Assembly (NCBI GenBank): GCA_024663395.1
Contig: JANFAH010000029.1
Location: forward strand, 186,001-250,000
Length of the DNA stretch: 64,000 bases
Source of the DNA: Pisolithus tinctorius
Taxonomy: Eukaryota; Basidiomycota; Agaricomycetes; Boletales; Pisolithaceae
Direction of reading: 5' to 3'
A program made the translations under genes and the position numbers. A model generated the notes under the pieces. It saw only the letters and a list, made by a program, of their open reading frames with translations, searched no databases and had not been told where the DNA came from. Positions within the stretch are counted from its first letter, which is position 1. The number at the start of each line of letters is the position of its first letter. Below are positions 44,366 through 54,500 of the stretch, piece after piece.

Positions 44366-46092
44366 TCACCCTGCTGTCCTATCCGCCCTTGTCTCATCTG
44401 CCAGAGGCCCAAAGAGATCGATGAGGTCGTCACCCAATGGTCGTCCATACACCCAAATACGCAGAGCCTCCAGCTCGTGCACCATCCTGTCCAGCGTCTG
44501 CATGGTCTCGTCCTGTTGTATTTGGAAATCGTACATTCGATCCTTGTAGTATTGGCGGTGGGCCTCAGCATCGCGGAGTCAACATTCCAAATCTTCGATT
44601 CGCTGTTTGATTGTGTTGGACATTTGTGAAAGATCGGCAATTGGGGCGCAGACAGGTGACGGTGCGCTGGGAGTTGCAGCAGTTGTGGGTTGGACGGGTG
44701 CCGTCGTTGTCGATGGGCGGGTTTCTGCTTTGAATACAAGGGTTAATGACGATACTTAGCGTAGATGTGGAGTGGTTAAACGTACCTGCTACCGTAGATT
44801 CCTGTACCTCCTGCACAACGGATGGGCCAACCTCGACGATTGAATCCGCTCGTACAGCGGCTGGGATTGGGCGGGAATCCCCGCGTTTGAATGTGGGAAT
44901 ACGAATCTCTGAATAAAATTTGAGTCAGCAGTAAATACATGAAATTGGAAACGTACTGAGTGAAGATCCCTCGGGGATCGTCTTTCCCTGGTTGGAGGGC
45001 CCAACCCCAGTATCAATGGCTTTGGAAGCCATCGAAACGTGTCGCTTTTGGGGATGTTCCGCTGGGCTTTGGGGTTCTTGGGCCTCCATCGTTGGGGACA
45101 GACTTCGAGCTCACTTTTTCCCCCTGGCTCGCGAGGAATTCCGTCGAGTTGGAGCAGTAGTGCCACCTTTGGCATGGTTGCATCGAATCTTGCGACCATC
45201 GCATGGGAAGCAGGACTTCCCGGGGTTCCTGTAGCATTGGACCTTGCGTCTGCAGCATGACTCGCAGGATTTGGGGTCAGGGGAAGGCGTCCTTCTGAAA
45301 GCTAAGGCAGCGCGACTGTATAGTCCATCCGATGGTGGACAAGGCTTGCATTTCGATTGGCCTTGAGCGGAAACGTTGTCTTCATCGTCAGTTTCCGCTG
45401 TTGCCTTCGTAGCGCGGGATCGACGGGTCGTCGTTTTCGCGGCAGCTTGGCGCTTCTGCCTGCCTCGTACTGGTTCTTCCTCCTCGTCCTCCTTCTCTGG
45501 CACCTCCTCTTCACCCTCATCGTCCACCTCCATCCTGTGCGAGCCCTCCGCTATCATTTGCTCCACCTCCACCTCGGTCGCTTTCCATTTTCCTTTGTCG
45601 CTCGTAGGCATTTTGGTCTCTTGAGCGGGTGGTGTTGGTGTTGGCACCACACGGGGCATAGGGAGGCCCAACTGGTGGTAGTCATATTGACGCTCGACGA
45701 TGTCAAGCCACTTGTGGTTGGCAACGTCGGTTTTGGAAGGGGCTAGGGCGGTCTTCCACTCAGGCCACGGGTGGTCGATCGAGCCAAGGTCTTCATGCCA
45801 CTTTAAGAACATGTCGACGCCGATGAGGGTCATTGGAATCTCATCCGTCCTAGCGATGAGGTCGCATACAGAGTCCTGAATACATCAGTTAGTGAAAAAG
45901 TGTGATGAGGCTATGATGCACTAGTTCATCGTTTATCGCCTTGATGGCACCTCTCCACTTCGCAATCTTGTCCGCCTTTCCCAGCTTGCTGCTTTCCGTG
46001 ATATCCTTGAAATAAATTTGAAGAATGCGGTTGGCCGCAGCATCGAGCTCAGGTGATTTCTTGAAGAACTTGTGAGACGATGACGACGACAT
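44366..46092 (-). CDS. KDZ cargo gene C: Zn2Cys6-like protein with coiled-coil C-terminus
   Basis: ATG at 46092. Exon 1 (to about 45926) encodes a helical Ser/Lys-rich start. A large second exon (about 45880-45113) has an acidic E/D stretch, basic R/K-rich patches and then the cluster C-x2-C-x6-C-x7-C-x2-C-x6-C (45266-45180), within the fungal Zn2Cys6 spacing. Smaller exons follow with GT-AG introns, and the last exon encodes a coiled coil (QRIEDLE...MVHELEALRIW) and ends TGA at 44368-44366. One in-frame TGA (44581-44579) interrupts the last exon where CGA would fit, so the tail may be lost in this copy. The architecture parallels the antisense genes of G2 and G3. Function unknown. Confidence 0.65.
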
Positions 46093-46529
46093 GTTTCTGA
46101 TGATGAGACGATGAGGTAATTCGACGGTGAGAGTGGTGATGGTGATTGGAGAGAGGAAGAGTCAGAAGTGAAAGACGGACAATGAGATACGTGGATGTCG
46201 CACTTTTTATCCCACCTCTGAATGATTCCCATGGCATGACGGCAATACTGGTACAAGTCCATAATCCTGGATGCATATATGAAGCAGAGACTCAGATAAA
46301 AATATTATGCGTTGTTCTGAATAGCATTGCCATTTGTTTTGTGTGTTTCCCATCTGCTCCAATGGCGGAGTCCTGGCTCGCGGCTACATAGCCCAGCGCC
46401 TGAGATTCCAACTGAATAGACAAATCGTCCAACATGAAACACAATTTATAGTGGGAAATTCAGATACTTCATAGTGCGAGAGGTTCCCCTTTCTTCATTT
46501 CTTGTCTTCCTGGGCCTGTCTTATATTGT

Positions 46530-48005
46530 GACAGGGGGATAACCCAATATGGATAGGCCCGTCCATTTGCGGTGAGCTATCTATGATACGACGGATTGGC
46601 CTGCCTTATGCGGTGCCAAGGGTTTGTAATCCTGCGATGGACGGATCGGCCCGTCTTATGTTGTAACACCGGTTTTTGTTTTCCCTTATCTGCTGCCTGA
46701 GAATACCATGGATGAGCCCGTCCTTATGTAGATCCCTTTGATCTCCCTTTCTGCTGCCTGAGAATGCCTTACACGGGCCGTCCTTATGTAGATAGCTTGG
46801 ATCTCCCTTTCTGCTGCCTAAGAATACCATACACGGACCTGTCCTTATGTTTTGACAGGGGTGCATCTGGCTAGATGGGCCCATCCATTTGTTGTGATGA
46901 TATACATGATACTACTGAAGGCCCATCTTTATGTTTCGTCAGAGGTACATCTTACTGTGGACGGGCCCGTCCATATGCTGTGACAATGTAAATAATACAA
47001 CTGAAGGGCCCGTCTTTATGTTTCGACAGGGTACATCTTACTGGGGCCAGGCCCGTCCATTTGTTGTGACGATATACATGATACTACTGAAGGGCCCGTC
47101 CATATGTTGTGACAATATAAATAGTATTACTGAAGGGCCCGTCCATATGTTGTGACTCTATTAAATGATACTAGTGACGGGCCCGTCTTTATGTTTTGAC
47201 AGGGTACATCTTACTGGGGCCAGGCCCGCCCATATGTTGTGACGATATAAATAATCCTACTGAAGGGCCCATCCATATGTTGTGATGCTATACATGAGAT
47301 TACTGACGGGCCCATCTTTATGTTTCGTCCGAAGTACATCTTACTATGGATGGGCCGGTCCATATGCTGTGACCATATAAATAATACTACTGAAGGGCCC
47401 GTCCACATGTTGTGACGATATAAATAATACTATTGCAGGGCCCGTCCATATGTTGTGACTCTATTAAATGATATTAGTGACGGGCCCGCCTTTATGTTTC
47501 GACAGGGTACATCTTACTGGGGCCGGGCCTGCCCATATGTTGTGACGATATAAATAATCCTACTGAAGGGCCCGTCCATATGTTGTGATGCTATACATGA
47601 GATTACTGACGGGCCCGTCTTTATGTTTCGTCCGAAGTACATCTTACTATGGATGGGCCCGTCCATATGCTGTGACCATATAAATAATACTACTGAAGGG
47701 CCCGTCCACATGTTGTGACGATATAAATAATACTATTGAAGGGCCCATCCATATGTTGTGACTCTATTAAATGATATTAGTGACGGGCCCGCCTTTATGT
47801 TTCGACAGGGTACATCTTACTGGGGCCGGGCCCGCCCATATGTTGTGACGATATAAATAATCCTACTGAAGGGCCCGTCCATATGTTGTGATGCTATACA
47901 TGAGATTACTGACAGGCCCGTCTTTATGTTTCGTCCGAAGTACATCTTACTATGGATGGGCCGGTCCATATGCTGTGACAATATAAATAATACTACTGAA
48001 GGGCC
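46530..48005 (-). repeat. KDZ right subterminal array, inner part
   Basis: The same GGGCCC-centred units as on the left but inverted (GACGGGCCCGTCCATATGTTGTGAC type). From about 47211 a higher-order unit of 303 bases recurs in register at 47211, 47514 and 47817. The innermost part (46530-46870) is more degenerate. Open frames in the array are repeat artefacts. Confidence 0.9.
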
Positions 48006-49820
48006 TGTTGTCACACACCAAAGGTGTTTGGTGAGGTGGACATGGATGTAGCTGATGAATGGAGATGAAGACCATAGCCCTCATGCAAAGAAGGACAGCC
48101 AGAAATGTCGGCAGTCATCCCTCGCACAAGAACGAGTTGTCAATGCCAAAGAAAAAGGAGGAAGCGAGTTAAGTGCCAATAAAGTTCTTAAGCGCCCGTG
48201 TATGGCATTCCGGTTTTCGACATATCTCCGCCAATTCTGCAGACACCGAAACCATTCCCACACTCGCTTGTAGTGCTCAGCCACGTGATCCTACCTTCCA
48301 AAATTGGAAAGGATTTGCGCACTCCACATGTTTCTACAGCACTCCCTCCAAAAGATGCTCATTTCACTAATTCTTCTGATATGGCCGCCTCCACATCAAT
48401 CATTTTGCTTGTCCCCTTTGCTAGGGACCATGGCTACATATATCTACCAGGAGTTCCTACTAGCTTCCGTCCTGAAGCATCCTGGTACATCCCACCCTCG
48501 TCTGCCCCCTCTCAGCCCATCCAGCTGGCACAGCATGTTCTTTTTGTCAGTATGACCTCTAGGAGGACATTCTTTGGTCGCCTCAGGTCTGTCATTCGCT
48601 TGGAAAGGTCTTATGTGGTCGTTTCAGTCTCTCCAGTCCAAGAAGCATATGGATCCTTCCTCCCTGCTCCCTGCAATGTCTTCATACCAGTCTCGTCCAT
48701 CATTCTTCCAAAATTGTGACAGCTACAGTATAATCTACTGTTCTCCACTCTCCCTGATCGCATCCATGATGAGTATGATGCACATCTTGCCTCCTTATTG
48801 CAAGATACAGCAGAAGACGCTCCCCCTTCATCCTCTCTTCCAACAGAGCCTCATTCATGAAGTTTTTATTTGCTTCACTGAGAGGACAGTAAGGGGGGGA
48901 AAGTTGCGATCCCCTATGCTCCTGTCACCCCACAGACCCCCAAAGCTTGACCCCTGTTGACATCTGACTCACCCTGTCCGCTTTTGGATGTACTATGTCG
49001 GCATCAGATCAGCGCTGCCTCTCTGTCATCCCACTTTGGCCCAGAAACGATCTCTTCGAGATATGACATGCACAGCCTCCCCCTAATGTGATTCCAGTGC
49101 GCTTTCCCAGTTTCTGACATTACTTGACTCATACTTTGACATTTCTGACTGTCTTTGACTCACCTATTGCCAATACTTACCAATCTTTTGCCCTTGCTTA
49201 CTGATTCTTCGCTTTTTGGCTTACTTATCCTTACCAATGCTCACCAATGCTTTCTAAGACGATTACCCACCACTTACATTCCTTACTCATCAGTTACCAA
49301 TCACTTACCAAGTGTTTGCACCTTGTTTTCCATAGGCAACACCCCTGTGCTGTATATAAATCACTGTACTTAGGTAGCAAAAAAGAAGAGACATCAGAGA
49401 GCCCCTCTTGCTCGCAATTTATTATCATTCAGTAAATCATTCAGCAGCTTCAATAGTTGAGACTTTATTAAGGGTCTAACTATCGTCTACTTCGCTTATT
49501 ATCGTCTATCATCAATCTACTTCGCCCCAAGTCCTCCCTGAGCTCAGTGAAGCTCAGGGCATCGAATTAAGTCGTCATCCACCCTTCTGTAGGCTGACAG
49601 CAGTCTACCCCATCGCTTCCTCTCACATTCCTGCTCCTTCTTCATCAGGAGCATCCCCAACCCTCAGCACTCATCTTTGAGTGTTGTAGTTCGCAAAAAA
49701 ACCCTCCCAAAGAACAGGTTCCACCATCTAGGTACCGCATAGGCACACCACCACTCGTTTTCATTGTCTTTTGTGTTGGTTTTGGTTGGTTTCCACCACT
49801 GAACCTCACTTTGACTCACA
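48006..49820 (+). mobile_element. 1.8-kb unidentified insertion within the KDZ array
   Basis: Unique sequence starting TGTTGTCACACACC and ending TTTGACTCACA interrupts the 303-base repeat. The array resumes in phase to within one base, so at most one base (C) was duplicated. Near its left end is an inverted repeat CACCAAA-GGTG-TTTGGTG. A weak plus-strand open region (48198-48850) ends in a short acidic Ser/Pro-rich tail. From 48955 the sequence (TGTTGACATCTGACTC...) has LTR-like TG...CA ends and a TATATAAAT near 49352. It could be a fragment of an LTR element or another transposon type; no family was identified. Confidence 0.55.
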
Positions 49821-50889
49821 CCGTCCACATGTTGTGACGATATAAATAATACTATTGCAGGGCCCGTCCATATGTTGTGACTCTATTAAATGATATTAGT
49901 GACGGGCCCGCCTTTATGTTTCGACAGGGTACATCTTACTGGGGCCGGGCCTGCCCATATGTTGTGACGATATAAATAATCCTACTGAAGGGCCCGTCCA
50001 TATGTTGTGATGCTATACATGAGATTACTGACAGGCCCGTCTTTATGTTTCGTCCAAAGTACATCTTACTATGGACAGGCCCGTCCACATGCTGTGACAA
50101 TATAAATAATACTACTGAAGGGCCCGTCCATATGTTGTGACGATATAAATAATACTATTGAAGGGCCCGTCCATATGTTGTGACTCTATTAAATGATATT
50201 AGTGACAGGCCTGCCTTTATGTTTCGACAGGGTACATCTTACTGGGGCCGGGCCCGCCCATATGTTGTGACGATATAAATAATACTACTGAAGGGCCCGT
50301 CCATATGCTGTGACTCTATTAAATGATATTAGTGACGGGCCCGCCTTTATGTTTCGACAGGGTACATCTTACTGGGGCCAGGCCCGCCCATAGTTGTGAC
50401 AATATAAATAATACTACTGATGGGCCCGTCCATATGTTGTGATGCTATACATGAGATTACTGATGGGCCCGTCTTTATGTTTCGTCAGAGGCACACCTTA
50501 CTGTGGACGGGCCCGTCCATATGTTGCATAATACTACTGACAGGCCCGACCTTACGTTGTGACTCTATTAAAAGATACTTGTGATGGGCCCATCTTTATG
50601 TTTCAACAGCAGTACATCTTACTGTCCACAGGCCCGTCCATATGTTGTGACATTATGAAACGACATTACTGACGGGCCCGTCTTTATGTTGCGACAGAGG
50701 TACGGCTTATTATGAATGGGCCTGTCTAGATGTTGTGACACCATAAATGATATTACTCCTGGGCCCGTCCATATGTTGCCAACTTTGTATTCTAATCATA
50801 GACGGGCCCATCCTTATGCTGTGACCCTCTCCATGTTATGATAGGCGGGCCCACCTTAATGTTGAGACAGGGGTGTAACCTACCAGGAC
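49821..50889 (-). repeat. KDZ right subterminal array, outer part
   Basis: A continuation of the inverted array. One further pair of 303-base units is in register (reference point 49937 and 50240), after which the units become irregular towards the terminal inverted repeat. Confidence 0.88.
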
Positions 50890-51164
50890 GGGCCCGTCCA
50901 TGTCTTACAGCAGCTCAGTATACTTAATTGGTCACGGGCCCATCTAAATGTTTCAGCATCCTTACCCACCACGGGCCCTCCCATATGTTGTGGTAATGCA
51001 CTTACGGGCCCATACATATGTTGCTCTCACTTTAGTCCCTCGGGCCTGTCCATGTGTAGCGGCTAATCTATTATAGGCGGGCCCGTCTTGGGGTCTATAT
51101 AAGTGTTGGTGTTTTGGCACACAGGCTGCCCATGTGTTGTGACTAAGTGTGACTACACTATGTG
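50890..51164 (-). repeat. KDZ right terminal inverted repeat
   Basis: The reverse complement matches 30411-30690 over its length, including the tip TTAGTCACAACA and the CCAACACTTATATAGACCC block. It is followed by the duplicated target ATAAAATG (51165-51172). Confidence 0.85.
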
Positions 51165-51172
51165 ATAAAATG

Positions 51173-51310
51173 GCCTATGTAGCGTACTGTATGGGGACTC
51201 TCTTTTCTACCTCGAATCAAACAGACCTTTCACTCTGGAAACGAGTAGTATTTAAGAAGAATCCTGGTGTGGTGTCGTTGCAAGTCTTATAACTTCGCAT
51301 TGCCATTACA
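51173..51310 (+). repeat. G1 3' LTR, second part
   Basis: 138 bases from GCCTATGTAG to CCATTACA, completing the LTR begun at 30260. Two CpG positions of the 5' LTR are TpG here. CATCA follows at 51311-51315, the right TSD of G1. Confidence 0.95.
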
Positions 51311-51528
51311 CATCAACTGCTCCTTCATCCAACTTTGTGGTTAGCATCACTTTCAAGGCTGCATTTGTAAACAGTGACAATGACGACCTTGCCTCTTCTT
51401 GGTCGCCTCAAAAATGGTCAGTCTTGGCGCAAGATGTTGGTAGTAGCCTCAAAACAAGTCTTGAGATGTAGGCTGGGTAAGTGAGATGTATACATTCCCT
51501 CGTGCATGAGGAACTGCCTTCTTTTGTA

Positions 51529-54500
51529 CTAGGTGCCAAACTTCGAGAGTTTTAACACACCGAGGTCCTTTGCGAGTGTTAAGACTCTATCAATGTTTTC
51601 CATGATAACAAAACCTGTCTCAATATATTGCATAGCGCGGTATCTATGCTCACCGCCGAGACCTTGCAAAATTCTACACAAAAACATTGACAGGAGCCGT
51701 TTTGCGTGACGATGGTAAAGGTGTCTCCTCCAAGTACAACACGCGAATATTTGCCTACAACCAATCAAAATGCTGGAGCCCGGTTCAATCGACGAGTGAT
51801 ATCGGCATCAGTCTCAAAGACAAGTCGTGGGATGGACCAGGGAAGTGGATGGGTGAGGTGATGTTGATCTTTGTGTACTAGATGTACCAAGTCTTCGATG
51901 GTAGAACCGTTGTCTAGTGCCTGGATCATCCTCAGGTATTCTAGGCGCCGACTGGCGAGTTGCCTGCATGCGGTAATGATTCAGAAACTTGGCATGCAGA
52001 CATTGAGGTGGTGGACATACCGTACAATCTGTGATGATAGATTGTGCGTATTGTCCACTTCAGGCGGTCGCAGCAACAGGATCTCCGCAATTATCTTACT
52101 GAGTCCTACGTCGCGCACGTTGTACCCCACTGGAAAAGGTGACGTCAGCGGATATCTTTGAACGGGCTGTGCGAACACACAAATGCAGAGCATGCGGGAC
52201 CTGGTTGGATGTGTCAGTTCGCAGAACGTTATATGGGCCGAGAAGCGTACATTCGAGCCAAGATAACGTCCACGAGCGACTCTTGATCTTCGGGAATGAC
52301 AAATTGCGCTGTACACGTCGGGTCAAATGAAGTTAGGTCAGCGGTTTATAGCCAAAGGACGTACTAGAAGCTCTTCCAGAACGGAGGAGTTTCATTAGAC
52401 GCCGCATGCAGTCTAGGAAACGCTGAATTGTGTCTCTGGAGACGATGGGGTTGTTTAGATTCATTATCCATCTTCGCGGAATTACCAGATCGTGGAGTGG
52501 GGAAGGATCTCCGGAAGGATGTAGCGATAAGACAAATGTACTGCAAATCTCCTCTGCAAAATTGCAAACGACTGACAGATCCGTAGGAACCCCAACCTTT
52601 AACAGGAAGCTGCAAAGCAATGAATTCTCTGGTAATGCACGAGGATGAACAACAAATCTGAACCTACCGAAAAGCCGGCACTCCACGGCTTGGATCCAAC
52701 TTGATCAGGGACCCAACTACATCTGCTGAAACGTCATTACCACTGCCCTCCATCAGGTGTTGTTCGCCATAAGGTACGTGGTATCGTTTGCGTGAGATGC
52801 ACTCCTGCAGTGAGAGTTCCCCACCAAGCGCTTTATGAAGACAAGCTATACGTATGGCGTCCATCAAGTAGCAGATATCATCCTTCCGATCACCAGTAGG
52901 TTCCAAGTACACGATTGTCTCTCGAATCCATTGCCGAACAACGCCGACGCATCCCGCAGCATTACGGATGGCGTTCCAGTCGAGATCAGCGATGGAACCT
53001 TCGAGGTAAAGTGGACAGTATATCGCTGCATACAAGCGGCGTAATTCCTCTGTCTTGCTGGGTGGGGTAGGTTAGCGATAGCAGTTGATTAAGGTCATTG
53101 GTATACACCTTTGGCGCCAGGCATGATCCTTTTTCACAGCAGAATACATCAAGTCTAAAATACGCATCTGCTGCAGGTGCACATTGACTTTCATGTTGTA
53201 CGTCGCTCCATTCAACCGCTCGTGATGTTGATTACAATGTTTCCTGTGACAATGGCGGCCATGCAGAATGAAGTATGGGCACCCCATGGAAAAAGCTTGA
53301 GAGGTACAGGACACGTGATTTTCCTGAAGGACTTTTCTGCATAAGTGTTCTTTCAGCTGGGATTTTAACAGAACGTTGATGTCCGCAGACAGGTATTCAT
53401 TTTGCTTAAACTTCCCGTGTAGAAATGTCCCCGCCGCCACTGCATATTGATGATTGGATGATTGAACGATACCGAAGACCTTCCTCACTTGAGAGTCGGT
53501 AACCCGGAAGTGTATCTCGTCAGGCACAATGGATATCAAAAGGCGAACATATCTTTCGAAGCGTTTGAGGAAAATATCAAATTCTGACGCGCATGCGGAG
53601 CGAAGGGTCGGCAGTTGTGAGGAGAGGACATCGAATGCCATGAGTGCCATGGCTTCTTCACCTCGATCGGAGAATTCCTCTCCTAGTTGATAAACCTCCT
53701 CGGAAAATGGAGATTTCTGAACCGCGCGGAAGAAGCGGATCTGGGGAATATTGTCAGCCTTTGCACCTCGACTCATTTTACAAAACCTACTTGTCTGTTA
53801 TCTGGGCCCTTCAAGCGCTCAAGGGGGATACCTTGTATACAATCTAATACCTGACGAGCGTTGGTTCCCTTGTCTCGCAGGACGTCCTGGACCAGCATAT
53901 CAAAGGAGCACTCCTGCCATAGACTATCCAAAGCAATATCAACAGCACGCTGTAATGCACCGGGATTTTGTTGATCTTTGAGGACGCACTCAATGGCGCC
54001 ACACGGCTGCCCAAGGTCAAGATGAACCTTGGCTGCCTCGAAAAACCTCCCGTGCGATTCCAGGAGATGGATGCGTGCCTTGTGTAGCCCTTTGCTTTCA
54101 AGATATTTCAGTTCTTCTTCCGATGAAGAGAATAACGGGATAGGCGGCCTAGACAGTCTTCATCACACAGTTCTTCAGAAAAGCCATCGTGAAACCCACC
54201 TCGAACGGTTGCGAAAATAGTGTACAACACATATATAAAGTAACTCATCCTTGTAGCTTGCGGTGATTTTCTCGGAATGGCGAACGAGAATTTGCACTAT
54301 CTCGTCAAAGCGACCAGCTTTGTGATATTGCTTGGCAGCTCCCGCAAAATCATTAGCTTTGATGTAAAACTTCACTGCCTCATAGACGCTGTTAGCCAGT
54401 GCGTAGGATTTCGCTGCATCCCCATAAAAACTGATCTTTTCGACGTCGGGGGCCTCAACCGCACACTGAACGAACGCTTCCGCTGCGGCGAGGAACGCCT

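Larger units (their letters stand above)
30411..51164 (+). mobile_element. KDZ-superfamily DNA transposon with TET/JBP cargo (20.8 kb)
   Basis: The element is flanked by the 8-bp duplication ATAAAATG (30403-30410 and 51165-51172). Joining the flanks rebuilds the G1 LTR exactly. Its ends are long terminal inverted repeats (30411-30690 against 50890-51164, by eye about 85 percent) that grade into large inverted arrays. The unique core (about 32300-46300) has five spliced genes: TET/JBP dioxygenase (+), unidentified gene A (-), unidentified gene B (-), KDZ transposase (+) and a Zn2Cys6-like gene C (-). A 1.8-kb foreign insertion lies in the right array. KDZ elements of basidiomycetes are known to carry TET/JBP genes; this copy fits that class and has a transposase without visible breaks. 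Confidence 0.95.
2630..51310 (+). mobile_element. G1: Ty3/gypsy LTR retrotransposon, host of the whole nested stack
   Basis: G1 runs from TGTAAGG at 2630 to CCATTACA at 51310. Removing the nested insertions with their TSD copies (solo LTR 714+5, G2 with G3 17655+5, KDZ 20754+8) leaves about 9.54 kb with 289-bp LTRs at both ends. The order is 5' LTR, gag-pol in one frame, a third sense ORF, polypurine tract GGAGGGGGGAA at 30249-30259, and 3' LTR. The coding parts carry seven in-frame TGA codons, a frameshifting deletion and a lost protease aspartate, so this copy is dead. No tRNA-type primer site starting TGG follows the 5' LTR directly; the first inner bases are TATTTTTTTCC, so its priming is unresolved. 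Confidence 0.93.

Noticed and set aside
48006..49820. Helitron identity for the 1.8-kb insertion
   Set aside because: The lack of a TSD would fit, but the ends are not TC...CTRR, there is no terminal hairpin, and the site is not A/T; left unclassified.
2630..51310. Classical RIP or TCG-biased RIP-like mutation
   Set aside because: The changes are in CpG without a preceding T at the stop sites, and CpA to TpA excess was not seen; CpG deamination explains them better.
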